From: Aneurinibacillus tyrosinisolvens
Lineage (GTDB): Bacteria; Bacillota; Bacilli; Aneurinibacillales; Aneurinibacillaceae
Length of the DNA stretch: 64,000 bases
Direction of reading: 5' to 3'
NCBI RefSeq assembly: GCF_001015055.1
Contig: NZ_BBWZ01000002.1
Coordinates: 1-64,000, forward strand
In this document: piece by piece, positions 34,697-43,820 of the stretch
Layout of the letters: each line of letters starts with the position of its first letter
Position numbering within the stretch: the stretch's first letter is position 1
Program-made: the position numbers and the translations under genes
The notes under the pieces: model-generated
Seen by the model: only the letters and a program-made list of their open reading frames with translations
Told to the model about the DNA's origin: nothing
Database searches by the model: none

Positions 34697-35278
34697 TTAT
34701 TCATTTGATCCTTCAAGCAGCCGGAGCAGCGATTCATAGCTCTGTGCCCCGAGTACGCCGCGGTTTCCCGCGATAAAACACGGAACAGCTGTAACGCCGA
34801 TTTGTTGGGCTTCTTCTAGATCCCTTTCCACAGCATCACGATAGCGTCCGGCTTTAAGCGCTTCAAGAAACGCGTCTGAGTTTAACCCGATAGAAGCGGC
34901 AATGCTTGTGAGTGTAGAAACATCATTGATGTCTTTTTCCTGCTGGAACTGCGCAGCGAACACAGCATCATGATACGCGTTTGCCTGTCCGTGCTCTTCC
35001 GCGAATTTGGCCCCTTCGTGAGCCAGTCTTGAATGCTTGCTTTTATCATTCCATTTCATCACGATATTATGCTGTCTGGATAAAGCTTCTACACCCGCTT
35101 TTGCCCGTTCCATGTATTCGGGCGATTTTGGCGGTATTTCGACGCCTTCCGGGCGCAGCTCAAAGGCTTTCCATTCAACTTCGATGTTTTTTTCCTTGAC
35201 CAACTGGTCAAGCGGGGCTTTCCCGATCATGCAGAAAGGTCAGAGGAAGTCCGAAAACACTGTAATTTTATTATTCAT
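34697..35278 (-). CDS. DsbA/FrnE-family oxidoreductase with in-frame UGA at active site
   Basis: Thioredoxin-fold DsbA-family protein (2-hydroxychromene isomerase/FrnE group) of about 193 residues if the UGA is read. ATG 35278 follows AAGGAG; the first 12 codons give MNNKITVFSDFL, then UGA (35242-35240), then PFCMIGKAPLDQL. Relatives read SDFxCPFCYIGK here, so UGA replaces the first Cys of CPFC. The rest, including the cis-Pro loop VTAVPCFI (near 170), is intact with no further lesion. A 7-bp hairpin with loop AGUU follows the UGA (35195-35212). Two readings: a selenoprotein with UPFC, or a gene broken by one base change. Starting at the internal ATG (35230) would lose the catalytic motif and first beta strand. 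Confidence 0.75.
35195..35212 (-). promoter_or_regulatory. SECIS-like hairpin downstream of UGA codon
   Basis: In the mRNA CUUGACC-AGUU-GGUCAAG forms a 7-bp stem with a 4-nt loop. The loop begins 34 nt after the UGA and has G in its second position, which meets the general bacterial SECIS description (loop 16-37 nt from UGA, G among its first two bases). The stem is also within sequence encoding LDQLVK, so chance pairing is possible. Confidence 0.45.
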
Positions 35279-35351
35279 CGTATGTCTCTCCTTATTCGTT
35301 TGATTCAAAGGCTCCTTTTTATTTTCCCATGAATGGGCGCCTGTAATCAAA

Positions 35352-35393
35352 TAAAAACAGCGCAAGAGGATTGGCTCCTCTGCGCTGTTTTTT
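35352..35393. terminator. Bidirectional terminator upstream of DsbA-family gene
   Basis: AACAGCGCA-AGAGGA pairs with TCCTCTGCGCTGTT, with A-run and T-run on the two sides. No gene ends next to it on either strand, so it may end read-through from the 35.4-35.9 kb gap. Confidence 0.75.
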
Positions 35394-35585
35394 GCCTTAC
35401 TATATTTATAAAAGAAATGTTCTTTTGAATTCAAACCTGTTTTTATCTACTGCTTCCGGTTTTTGCAACCTAAGACGATGAAAGCCCTGCCTCTCTTCCA
35501 TTCTTACGGCTCCGATGACCGTTCCAGTTGAATTAGAATACAACAAAAACTGGAAACGAGTGCTAAAATTAGCATCCTTATTGTT

Positions 35586-35632
35586 CTGTGTGCATGCGTA
35601 GGTGTCACACAGGTCTTATGAGCGTATAAGAC
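35586..35632. other. Two abutting hairpins in a 620-bp gap
   Basis: CTGTGTG/CACACAG (35586-35592/35606-35612) is directly followed by GTCTTAT/ATAAGAC (35613-35619/35626-35632). The gap 35279-35904 has no gene I can defend; a 110-codon minus-strand frame (35504-35836) crosses the hairpins and lacks family features. Could be a small RNA or operator region. Confidence 0.4.
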
Positions 35633-35904
35633 ATAAAAGGGAATGATGTGAAAATGAATCATGAGATGGGCAATGTTTAACGTGAGAAAAAACACTGCGG
35701 AATACCATACCTGGACGGCATGATACGATTCATCTTGAAGAAAAAGAGGTTTGTATTCAGTTAGTAAGGAATAATATGTGGAGATATTTAACGGCAAGAA
35801 TGTATTATACCATGTATTTGATGTAATTGCAAACAAATTTGTGATTGTACCTTTCCTATGCTATATTTCTGTCAGCGAACATTGCAGGGGACGGAGGAGT
35901 ATGA

Positions 35905-36615
35905 ATGAGAATTAACAAGTTTATAAGTGAAACCGGATTTTGTTCCAGGCGTGAAGTGGACAAGTTAATCGAAGCGAACAGAGTAACGATTAACGGCCTG
36001 CCGGCGGAGTTGGGAAGCCAGGTACAGGTGGGGGATGATGTTAGAGTCGACGGAAAGGCGATTGGCGCAAAAAAGGAGCCTGTCTATATCGCACTCAACA
36101 AGCCGGTCGGCATTACAAGCACAACAGAACGGCATGTAAAAGGCAATATTGTTGACTTTGTAGGGCATGCGGAGCGTATTTTTCCGATTGGCCGGCTTGA
36201 TAAAGATTCGGATGGGCTTATTCTTCTTACGAATGACGGGGACATTGTAAACCGCATCCTGCGCGCGGAGCATAACCATGAAAAAGAATACATCGTCACA
36301 GTAGACAAGCCGGTGACAGATGAGTTTATAAAAGGGATGGCAAACGGAGTGCGAATACTGGGGAGCATGACAAAAAAATGCAAGGTAACCCGGGTAGCGG
36401 ACTGTGTTTTCCGCATTATTCTTACGGAAGGGCGCAACCGACAGATTCGCCGGATGTGCATGGCATTTGGGTACCAGGTGCGCCGCCTGCAGCGGATTCG
36501 CATTATGAATATCGAACTGGGCGGGCTCAAGCAGGGAGCGTGGCGGGACTTAACGGCACGTGAAAAAAAGGAACTTTTCACGATATTATCCTATCGGCCG
36601 AACGGGAAACAGTAA
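35905..36615 (+). CDS. rluF: 23S rRNA pseudouridine synthase RluF-like
   Basis: RsuA-family pseudouridine synthase, 236 residues. N-terminal S4 RNA-binding domain ([20 protein letters not shown]), catalytic motif [17 protein letters not shown] with the Asp (near 100) and the C-terminal [10 protein letters not shown] motif. RluF modifies U2604 of 23S rRNA in E. coli; the close relative RluB/RsuA specificity cannot be excluded. ATG 35905 follows GGAGGAG. Single gene with terminator. Confidence 0.9.
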   Translation: MRINKFISETGFCSRREVDKLIEANRVTINGLPAELGSQVQVGDDVRVDGKAIGAKKEPVYIALNKPVGITSTTERHVKGNIVDFVGHAERIFPIGRLDKDSDGLILLTNDGDIVNRILRAEHNHEKEYIVTVDKPVTDEFIKGMANGVRILGSMTKKCKVTRVADCVFRIILTEGRNRQIRRMCMAFGYQVRRLQRIRIMNIELGGLKQGAWRDLTAREKKELFTILSYRPNGKQ

Positions 36616-36663
36616 AAAAGGGCGGAAGAGGAATGCAAACGGCATTCCCACCCGCTCTTTTTC
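36614..36663 (+). terminator. Terminator of rluF
   Basis: GGCGG-GGAATGC pairs with GCATTCC-CCCGC (nested), with A-run before and T5 after. Confidence 0.8.
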
Positions 36664-36753
36664 TGTGCTGCCTAACATTTGTCTAACGTTTCGAAAGAGA
36701 TGTACACCAGCCTTCGACACGAAAATTCCACGGTTCTGCCGTTTATCGACAAA

Positions 36754-37359
36754 TTATACTCTCTCTAATGCCTCTTTGAAGCGGGCATATTTTCCTTTTT
36801 TGTTTATGGTGTACGTATAGCCAAGTTGCGTAAGCGTCCGCAGTATTGTTTCGACTTCGTCTTCATTTTTTATTCCCTCTATTTCAAGCTCGTACTGTTC
36901 ATTGCCGTCAGGAAACAGGGTGTGATCCAATTCAAAAACATAATCGTCTATAAGCTTTATAGGATAGCGTTTATTGGAGAGGGAACCTCGGAAGCCAAGC
37001 TCCGAGGGGGAGATAAGATTTGTAACCGCCTGCTGCCCCTTCTCCGGAAGAAGCGGAATCATTTCGCCCGCCTGCTGCTTGCACGCCTCAAAAATTTCCT
37101 CCGTGACCGGTTGTTCCATCTCGATCGAGGATAAGAAAGTGGAAGTAACATTTTCTTTTATCTTCTGGCATAAAATCCAGTCTGCGTTTTCTTTGCGAAT
37201 CCGAAGCATAATTCCGCTCTTACCGAGACGAAAGTCTGGCGTATCAAAATAGTAATTCGTTTGTTCAAGGGGAGCCAGAACTTCCGCTGCATTACGCAGC
37301 ATGCCTTCATAGGTTTCTTGCTCCAGCAAAAGTTTAAGCTCTCGTTCCTTATAATCCAT
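36754..37359 (-). CDS. CYTH-domain protein (YjbK-like)
   Basis: 201 residues with the CYTH (triphosphate tunnel) pattern: N-terminal ERELKLLL (ExExK-like), YYFDTPDF, LRIRKE, ELDHTLFPDGNEQYELEIEG and a final Lys/Arg-rich helix. Homologues such as B. subtilis YjbK are thought to hydrolyse triphosphates; substrate unproven. Weak ribosome site GGATGTG before ATG 37359. It lies 21 nt after the HesB-like gene on the same strand and may be co-transcribed. Confidence 0.85.
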   Translation of the reverse strand: MDYKERELKLLLEQETYEGMLRNAAEVLAPLEQTNYYFDTPDFRLGKSGIMLRIRKENADWILCQKIKENVTSTFLSSIEMEQPVTEEIFEACKQQAGEMIPLLPEKGQQAVTNLISPSELGFRGSLSNKRYPIKLIDDYVFELDHTLFPDGNEQYELEIEGIKNEDEVETILRTLTQLGYTYTINKKGKYARFKEALERV

Positions 37360-37380
37360 TTTTTCACATCCATTTTTGTC

Positions 37381-37668
37381 TCATTCGTGTGCGAAGTCAA
37401 TTTCATCTTTCGATTTGTTATATGTCACGACAAGATTAGATTCACCCAAATACCACAGGTCCTCTTTTTCGATATAAAAAGTAATCCCATCTTCCACAAT
37501 GGAGAGTCCGGCATCAATCGGCGGCTCTTTCGTAATTCCAAGTGAAAAGCCGCTCTGTACAGTACTGCAGCCTCCCATTCGGACAAAAAAACGGATGGCG
37601 TCTCCTTCTCGGGCACCCATTTCTTCACGGAACCATTGAACGGCTTCTTTTTCTACGGTAAGTTTCAC
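37381..37668 (-). CDS. HesB/IscA-like protein (YneR type)
   Basis: 95 residues. HesB-like fold, with RFFVRMGGCSTVQSGFSLG in place of the A-type carrier core; only one of the three conserved cysteines of true IscA is present, as in the YneR subgroup, so cluster binding is doubtful. GTG 37668 follows GGAGG by 9 nt. Upstream of the CYTH gene in the same unit. Confidence 0.82.
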   Translation of the reverse strand: MKLTVEKEAVQWFREEMGAREGDAIRFFVRMGGCSTVQSGFSLGITKEPPIDAGLSIVEDGITFYIEKEDLWYLGESNLVVTYNKSKDEIDFAHE

Positions 37669-37782
37669 TTTCAGCTGCCTCCTCCGGGTGATGTTAAATG
37701 CTGTTCTTCTCTTCAGTTTATCATAACCCGAAACATCCCAGCATATGGAGCGTCTATTCCATAGGTTGCAAAAAGCGGACGG

Positions 37783-38395
37783 GTGATGGTTCCTTTTAAG
37801 ATGGTAGCAGATAATTTGAATGTGCAGGTTACATGGGATGGAGGATTACGGCAGGTGCGGATTTACACGGCTCCCACCACGATGGATGTTACCGGATTTT
37901 ATGGGCTCGGGGATCCTAAAAAAGGCACAAGCAGCTGGACTGATTTATTTCAGCAGGACTATCCGAATCCCGCCACAGGAAATACGGACATGGTAAGTAA
38001 ACTTGCCTTCTGCTGGTATTCCATGGATCGAAGCGGAAATTTCACGGCCAGTAATAAATATGGATGGCAAAAGCCTGATGGAAAGGATACGATTACGCAG
38101 CTTTAGGAAAGCTTGTAGATCAGGTTGTTATTATGGCTTATGACTACAACCCGCAAAGCACATCCCCTGAGCAGGATGATAAAGTAATCCAGGCGGTCAG
38201 CTGGCGAAGGAAGCAGTGCCGAAGGAAAAGCTGCTTCTCGGAATTAACTTCGCGCATGAAAACCCGAAAACAATCATAAATAAAGTTGGCATTGCCAAGC
38301 AAAATGGAATAAGAGGAATTGCACTATGGCGTCTCGGCCTTCTGTCGGATGAGATGTGGACAGCACTCCGAAGCACTTTGAAAGCGGAAAAATAA
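37783..38395 (+). pseudogene. Relic of GH18-type cell-wall hydrolase
   Basis: Begins inside a copper-amine-oxidase-N-like domain (VPFKMVADNLNVQVTWDGG), continues with GH18 C-terminal pieces in three frames: first frame to 38106 (KYGWQKPDG), next frame with VDQVVIMAYDYNPQSTSPEQ to about 38200, third frame with AVPKEKLLLGINFAHEN and NGIRGIALWRLGLLSDEMW to 38395. At least two frameshifts and large internal deletions; the 5' end is gone. MAYDYN is the GH18 beta-strand 6 signature. Intact homologues would be sporulation or wall enzymes of 400-500 residues. Confidence 0.8.
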
Positions 38396-38419
38396 TATAA
38401 ATCCCCCGCATTTTCTTAT

Positions 38420-38456
38420 AAAAAAAGTCAGCTTAATTTTTCAGTTGGCTTTTTTT
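38420..38456 (+). terminator. Terminator-like stem after GH18 relic
   Basis: AAAAAAGTCAGCT with imperfect AGTTGGCTTTTTT, loop AT-rich, T7 tail. Confidence 0.55.
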
Positions 38457-38561
38457 GTTTGTACCGTTTCACCTAAAAGGCAATGTGGTAAACAAAAAAT
38501 AAATATAGAGGAAACACAACGGAAAACACCATGAATTTCGAAAAGGGGTAGAGAATTAAAA

Positions 38562-38711
38562 ATGAAAAACATGCGAGATCAGCAGCGTGATGTTTTGGCC
38601 GATAAAGAAGCAACAGAGAAGTTCGTAAACGAAGTTTTACCGAAGATTATCCTTCGCCTACGTAAAGAAGGAAAACTTCCGGTTTCTTATACAGACGAGT
38701 CGGCTCAGTGA
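38562..38711 (+). CDS. Small 49-residue protein, hypothetical
   Basis: ATG 38562 about 12 nt after AAGGGG opens a 49-codon frame: charged N-terminal half (RDQQRDVLADKEATEKF), then VNEVLPKIILRLRKEGKLP, a likely amphipathic helix. No family recognised. Its last codons overlap the stop of the converging deacetylase gene by 7 nt. The region up to 38561 is free of other genes. Coding status rests on the ribosome site and composition only. Confidence 0.5.
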   Translation: MKNMRDQQRDVLADKEATEKFVNEVLPKIILRLRKEGKLPVSYTDESAQ

Positions 38712-39643
38712 GCTGGCTTTTGCTTGATAAATTGATTGGTGAACGAATCTTTCGTTAAGGAATCAAAGGAAAACCCCTGTTTTTTTAACCCGGCAATAAT
38801 CCTTGGAAGAGCCTGCACGGTGGTCGTTTTTACCTGGCTGTCGTGCATAAGAATAATCGCCTTTTTTTTATTCCTGCTGCCGTTCAGTACGGACTGAACA
38901 ATCGTATCCGTATTCTGCACAATCTTTGAGGCATCTCTGGAGTCAACGTTCCAGTCGAAAAACTGGTAGCCTTCTTTTGTTTTTAAATCCGCCAGCCTGT
39001 TCATGAGCTGCCTTCCCCCGTATTTTCGGCTAACATGGTTGTTTGAGCCTCCGGGAAACCGGAGAATCGAAGGCCTTTGTCCAATGGTTTCGTACAGCAG
39101 GTTTTCCAGTTGCATAAAATCCTCCTGAAAAGCCTCAACAGAACCGTACAAGGTTCGGTAGTTATGCGAATATGTATGATTTCCGATCGCATGTCCGCCG
39201 GCTATAATTTGCCTGTATGCTTCTTTGCCGAAGTCGGTATTATTTCCTACAACAAAAAAGGTTGCTTTGACATGCTCGTTATTTAAAATTTGCAGGATTT
39301 TACCCGTGTTTGTTGAAGGGCCATCATCAAATGTAAGATAGGCGACCTTCTTATTAACATCCTTCGTCTTCTCCATTTCTTGCTTCAGGTTTTCCAACCC
39401 TTTCTGTGCCCTGTCCAGCTCGTTTTTAAGGCTGGTATTTTCTTTGTTCAGCTCATTATTTCCTTCTTTCATTTTTTCCAGTTGTTGAAGGGTGTCGATG
39501 TAGGCGGCAGCCTGTAAAATATAATGAGGAATAAAAAGAAGTAAAAAAACGATGAGTATGATAGCGGCCGGTTTGATGGCAGGGTCCCTCCGTTTCTTCT
39601 TTGAGTCCCTAATATATATGTATGGGCTTTTTTTATCATGCAT
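38705..39643 (-). CDS. Membrane-anchored polysaccharide deacetylase
   Basis: 312 residues: cytoplasmic basic N-terminus, one membrane helix (about 25-45), coiled coil (about 50-95), then a NodB domain with TFDDGPS (near 105), HTYSH zinc ligands (near 155), RFPGGSN (near 195) and LMHDS (near 268). An extracytoplasmic peptidoglycan or chitooligosaccharide N-deacetylase. No clear ribosome site before ATG 39643. Monocistronic by context. Confidence 0.88.
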   Translation of the reverse strand: MHDKKSPYIYIRDSKKKRRDPAIKPAAIILIVFLLLFIPHYILQAAAYIDTLQQLEKMKEGNNELNKENTSLKNELDRAQKGLENLKQEMEKTKDVNKKVAYLTFDDGPSTNTGKILQILNNEHVKATFFVVGNNTDFGKEAYRQIIAGGHAIGNHTYSHNYRTLYGSVEAFQEDFMQLENLLYETIGQRPSILRFPGGSNNHVSRKYGGRQLMNRLADLKTKEGYQFFDWNVDSRDASKIVQNTDTIVQSVLNGSRNKKKAIILMHDSQVKTTTVQALPRIIAGLKKQGFSFDSLTKDSFTNQFIKQKPAH

Positions 39644-39780
39644 CGGAGAGAAGAATTATTCATATATGGGCAGGAATGGGAGCTAATAACAGAAAACAAT
39701 GTGGAAATATTTCCCCACCTCTTGTGTTTTTATTCAGACAATTTTATTATGATATAATCATTATAAAAAACGGAATAGTT

Positions 39781-39797
39781 GTTCCGGAATTTGGAAC
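39781..39797. promoter_or_regulatory. Candidate IclR operator
   Basis: GTTCC-N7-GGAAC palindrome just ahead of the ribosome site of the IclR-type gene, a position suited to autoregulation of the 5-oxoproline operon. Confidence 0.45.
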
Positions 39798-39814
39798 GGA
39801 GGGTATAGCATAGT

Positions 39815-40612
39815 ATGGGAGAGAAAAATAAAACAGTTGTAAAATCAATGGAAGTACTTAAACTATTCCATAGTCATGAGCAGCTAAGCCTCCAGGAAAT
39901 CGTAGACATATCCGGCATGCCGAAGACTTCGATTCACCGCCTTATCGGTTCACTGGAGGAAATGGGTTTTTTGACGAAGAACGAGAGCGGTAAATATTCG
40001 CTTGGCCTGTTGTTTCTGCAATTCGGGCAGCTTGTAGCTGACCGGCTCGATGTTCGGCAGGTCTCTCTTCCAATTATGCGGCGTCTGCGGGATGAGCTCG
40101 GGGAAGCGGTAAATCTCATCGTTCGTGAGCAAAACGAAGGGATTTATATTGAAAAAGTAGACACCCGGCAGCCTGTACGTGTGTATACCCAAATCGGGCG
40201 GAGGGCCCCACTGTATGCGGGTGCCTGTCCGCGGGTCATTCTTTCATTTCTGCCGGAAGAGGAGCGCCTGGAGTACCTGGATCAAGTCGAATTGAAAACG
40301 ATTGCATCCGGGACTATTATTGACCAGGAAATATTACACGATGAAATCGATCAATGCAGAAAACGGCACTATACGATAAGCCATTCCGAATTGGAAGATT
40401 ACACATCAGCTGTTGCAGCTCCGATTTTTAACCATAAAGGTGAAATTACCGCGGGGCTGAGTGTTGCTGGCCCTGAAACCAGATTTCAGGAAGAACAGCT
40501 TCCGCGCCTCATCGAAAAAGTAACGGAAGCCGCGCAGGAAATTTCACAGAAGCTCGGCTGGATGAGAGAGACCGGAAAGGAGGAGCAGAATGAATCTTTA
40601 CCCGCTCGGTGA
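39815..40612 (+). CDS. IclR-family regulator of 5-oxoproline operon
   Basis: 265 residues. N-terminal winged helix (LSLQEIVDISGMPKTSIHRLIGSLEEMGFL) and C-terminal IclR effector domain (GRRAPLYAGACPRVILSFL, ISHSELEDYTSAVAAPIF, GLSVAGP). Its position at the head of pxpB-pxpC-pxpA-DUF969-DUF979-pcp suggests it senses a pyroglutamate-related ligand, like KipR in B. subtilis. The next gene starts 23 nt before its stop, so translation is coupled. ATG 39815, GGAGGG 12 nt upstream. Confidence 0.9.
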   Translation: MGEKNKTVVKSMEVLKLFHSHEQLSLQEIVDISGMPKTSIHRLIGSLEEMGFLTKNESGKYSLGLLFLQFGQLVADRLDVRQVSLPIMRRLRDELGEAVNLIVREQNEGIYIEKVDTRQPVRVYTQIGRRAPLYAGACPRVILSFLPEEERLEYLDQVELKTIASGTIIDQEILHDEIDQCRKRHYTISHSELEDYTSAVAAPIFNHKGEITAGLSVAGPETRFQEEQLPRLIEKVTEAAQEISQKLGWMRETGKEEQNESLPAR

Positions 40613-41285
40613 TTCTGCCGTTGTTATTGAACTGGGGAAGGAAATTAATGAACAGATCCATCATAAGGTTCGCGTGCTGTCCGCGTACCTCGACGAGCAC
40701 CCATTTCCCGGCATGGTAGAATATGTACCTGCTTTTACAACGGTCACGGTTTTTTACGACCCGGTACAATTCGGTTCTTCTCCGTACCGGCATGTGTGCA
40801 CCGTAATCAAGAACTTCGCCGCCGGTTTGAGCCGGATACCGGAGGAAGAGCCCCGGATCGTTGAAATTCCTGTTTGCTACGGCGGGGAATTCGGACCGGA
40901 CCTTGAATTTGTAGCCGACCACAATGGGCTTACTCCCGAGGAGGTTATTTCCATCCATTCAAGCGGTGACTACCTTGTGTATATGGTTGGATTTGCCCCG
41001 GGTTTTCCGTATCTCGGGGGGATGCCGGGGAAAATTGCGACGCCAAGGCGCTCTTCTCCACGCCTGTCCATCCCGGCGGGCACAGTAGGAATCGGCGGGA
41101 CGCAGACGGGTGTATACCCGATTGAAACCCCGGGAGGCTGGCAGCTCATCGGACGCACGCCCCTTCCGCTTTTCCGGTCTAACGAGAACCCACCTGCATT
41201 GCTGCAAGCGGGTGACAGAATTCGTTTCCGCCCGATTTCCCGGCAAGAATACGCGGAGCAGAAGGAGACGCCTATATGTCTATAA
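40590..41285 (+). CDS. pxpB: 5-oxoprolinase subunit PxpB (KipI)
   Basis: 231 residues. Cyclophilin-like AHS1-domain protein: N-terminal YPLGDSAVVIELG, central VYMVGFAPGFPYLGGMP and TPRRSSPRLSIPAGTVGIGGTQTGVYPIETPGGWQLIGRTP region. With PxpA and PxpC it hydrolyses 5-oxoproline to glutamate with ATP. In B. subtilis the homologue KipI also inhibits KinA; whether that holds here is unknown. Overlaps both neighbours. Standard length. Confidence 0.93.
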   Translation: MNLYPLGDSAVVIELGKEINEQIHHKVRVLSAYLDEHPFPGMVEYVPAFTTVTVFYDPVQFGSSPYRHVCTVIKNFAAGLSRIPEEEPRIVEIPVCYGGEFGPDLEFVADHNGLTPEEVISIHSSGDYLVYMVGFAPGFPYLGGMPGKIATPRRSSPRLSIPAGTVGIGGTQTGVYPIETPGGWQLIGRTPLPLFRSNENPPALLQAGDRIRFRPISRQEYAEQKETPICL

Positions 41286-42274
41286 AGATATTGAAACCCG
41301 GCTTGCTTACAACGGTTCAGGATAAGGGAAGATTCGGTTTTCAGAAGTACGGAGTCATTGTGAACGGCGCAATGGACTTGTTTGCGCTCCGGGTGGCTAA
41401 TTTGATCGTTGGGAACGAGGAAGGGGCGGCTGCACTGGAGGTCACACTCATGGGTCCGGAATTGCAATTCCAGGAGAACCAGCTGATTTCCATTTGCGGG
41501 GCATGCCTTTCTCCGATGATAGACGGACAGCCGGTTCCTGAATGGAGACCTATATACGTAAGAAAAGGAAGTGTTTTACGGTTTAAAGGCTGCCTGTCCG
41601 GCTGCCGGGCCTACGTATCCGTTGCCGGTGGATTCGATGTTCCTGAAGTGATGGGAAGCCGGAGCACGTATGTGCGGGCAGGTTTCGGAGGCTTTGCAGG
41701 GCGTGCGCTGCGGGGAGGGGACGAGCTTTCCGCGGGTGCCCCGTCAGAGTGGGCGATTTCCTGCCTGGAACAGCTGGCGGAAGAGGAACAGCCGTGGAAA
41801 GCGGCAGGTTGGGGAGTAAGCCTCGATTTTCTTCCCGCCTACCAGTCAGACCCGGTCGTCCGCGTCGTTCGCGGCGCACAGTTCGAAGCTTTCACTGAGG
41901 AAAGTAAGGCCTGCTTTTTGGCGGACTCTTTCTTTATTACGCCGCAGTCCGATCGAATGGGATATCGGCTCAGCGGACCGAAGCTGGAGCTGAAAGAGCC
42001 ACTGGAAGTCATTTCAGAGGCGGTTTCGACGGGAACGATCCAGGTGCCGCCGGAAGGAAATCCGATTATCCTGCTTGCCGACCGGCAGACGACCGGGGGG
42101 TACCCGAAAATCGCTCACATTATTTCCGTCGATCTTCCGGTTATCGCCCAGGCAAAGCCGGGAGAGCGGATTACCTTCAGCGAAGTTTCCCTTGATGAAG
42201 CACAGGAGCTGTATATTGAGAGGGAAAGAGAACTGAACCAGTTAAGACAGGGTTTGTACCTTCAACAGAGATAG
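41276..42274 (+). CDS. pxpC: 5-oxoprolinase subunit PxpC (KipA)
   Basis: 332 residues, AHS2/biotin-dependent carboxyltransferase-like fold: [23 protein letters not shown] at the start, [29 protein letters not shown]-like segment ([14 protein letters not shown] near 223) and [17 protein letters not shown]. Pairs with PxpB. Its ATG lies in the last codons of pxpB (10-nt overlap). Confidence 0.93.
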   Translation: MSIKILKPGLLTTVQDKGRFGFQKYGVIVNGAMDLFALRVANLIVGNEEGAAALEVTLMGPELQFQENQLISICGACLSPMIDGQPVPEWRPIYVRKGSVLRFKGCLSGCRAYVSVAGGFDVPEVMGSRSTYVRAGFGGFAGRALRGGDELSAGAPSEWAISCLEQLAEEEQPWKAAGWGVSLDFLPAYQSDPVVRVVRGAQFEAFTEESKACFLADSFFITPQSDRMGYRLSGPKLELKEPLEVISEAVSTGTIQVPPEGNPIILLADRQTTGGYPKIAHIISVDLPVIAQAKPGERITFSEVSLDEAQELYIERERELNQLRQGLYLQQR

Positions 42275-42285
42275 GGGGAAAAGTG

Positions 42286-43052
42286 ATGTACAAAGTCGAC
42301 TTGAACTGTGACATGGGGGAAAGCTTTGGCGCTTACCGAATCGGAACAGACGAAAGCATTCTTCCTTATATAACTTCCGCGAACATTGCCTGCGGTTTTC
42401 ATGCGGGTGATCCGGCCGTCATGCGGCAAACGGTCAGGATGGCGATGGAAAAGGGGGTCGGAATCGGTGCCCATCCGGGATTGCCCGACCTGCAGGGATT
42501 CGGGCGAAGAAATATGGACATCTCCCCGCAGGAGGCATATGACCTTGTCGTCTACCAAATCGGAGCGCTGTGCGGATTCGTTCAGGCGGAGGGTGGAACG
42601 ATACAGCACGTAAAGCCGCACGGCGCGCTTTATAATATGGCGGCGCAAAGCGTGAACTATCGGAAGCGATTGCCCGTGCTGTTTACAACGTAAATCCCGA
42701 ACTCATTTTATTCGGCCTTTCGGGAAGTGAATTGGTGAAAGCGGGTAACGGTATCGGTTTGCGCACCGCCAGCGAGGTGTTCGCTGACAGAACGTATCAG
42801 CAGGACGGTTCATTGACGTCCCGCCGCCTGCCAAATGCATTAATTACGGATACGGAACAGGCAGTGGGCCAGGTCGTCCGGATGATAAAGGAAAGCAAAG
42901 TAACGACGGTACAAGGAATGGAGATTCCACTTCGGGCAGACACGGTTTGCCTTCATGGGGACGGCGCCCATGCCCTGTCGTTTGCGCAGCGTATTCGCGA
43001 GCGCCTTACTGAAGAAGGGATTTTGATTCAGGCAGCAGGAAGCAAAGAATAA
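42286..43052 (+). CDS. pxpA: 5-oxoprolinase subunit PxpA (LamB/YcsF), frameshifted
   Basis: The first frame gives the family N-terminus ([57 protein letters not shown]); the second frame from about 42657 gives [32 protein letters not shown] and [10 protein letters not shown] to 43052. One missing A at 42655-42656 joins them into a protein of about 255 residues. ATG 42286 follows AGGGGG. The intact operon around it makes sequencing error likely; if real, 5-oxoprolinase would be lost although the transporter genes remain. Confidence 0.88.
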
Positions 43053-43097
43053 GGAAACGATGCACAAAATGTATAATTGTAGAGAGGAGAATACAGC

Positions 43098-43820
43098 ATG
43101 ATAAAGCTTATCGGAATTCTTGTTGTTGCGCTTGGCTTCGCTTTTCGCTTCAACACGCTGCTCGTTGTCATGGTGTCGGGCATTGTAACCGGCATGGTGG
43201 CCGGCATGTCATTTAATCAAGTGATTACGCTTTTCGGCAACTTTTTCATTGAAAACCGTTATATGTCGCTGCCCATTATTCTGACGCTCCCCGTTATTGG
43301 AATACTGGAGCGTTACGGGTTGAAGGAACGGGCAGAAATGCTCATCATGAAAGCGAAAAACGCGACGACCGGCAGAGTGCTTCTTACGTACCTGTTCATC
43401 CGGGAGGTGTCGGCGGCGATCGGCCTTAATATCGGGGGACATGCCCAGACTGTGCGCCCGCTCGTCGTGCCGATGGCGGAAGGAGCGGCGGTAGCCCGGT
43501 ATGGAGAGATATCGGAGAAGACAAAAGAGGACATTAAATCGTATTCTGCCGCGGCAGAAAACACGGGCTGGTTTTTCGGTGAGGACATCTTCATTGCTAC
43601 CGGTGCGATTCTCCTTATGAGCGGATTCTTTAAGTCGATTGGTATGAATGTAGGCATTTGGGATATGGCACTGTGGGGAATTCCAACCGCTCTTACCGCT
43701 TTACTCGTAAGCTGGATACGTTTCAACCGTCTCGATAAACGTATTGCGAGGGAAGCGATGGGCAAAGGAAATTTAGTCGAGGAAGAAAAAGCGGAGACGA
43801 AAACAAAGGAGGCTAAATAA
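43098..43820 (+). CDS. DUF969 membrane protein, likely 5-oxoproline permease subunit
   Basis: 240 residues with about six membrane segments and a charged C-terminal tail. DUF969 proteins occur with DUF979 next to pcp and pxp genes in Firmicutes and are thought to form a two-component transporter for pyroglutamate or related compounds; direct proof is not known to me. ATG 43098 follows GAGAGGAG. TAATG overlap with the next gene. Confidence 0.8.
   Translation: MIKLIGILVVALGFAFRFNTLLVVMVSGIVTGMVAGMSFNQVITLFGNFFIENRYMSLPIILTLPVIGILERYGLKERAEMLIMKAKNATTGRVLLTYLFIREVSAAIGLNIGGHAQTVRPLVVPMAEGAAVARYGEISEKTKEDIKSYSAAAENTGWFFGEDIFIATGAILLMSGFFKSIGMNVGIWDMALWGIPTALTALLVSWIRFNRLDKRIAREAMGKGNLVEEEKAETKTKEAK

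Noticed and set aside
35504..35836. 110-codon minus-strand frame
   Set aside because: No ribosome site or family match, crosses two hairpins; probably chance.
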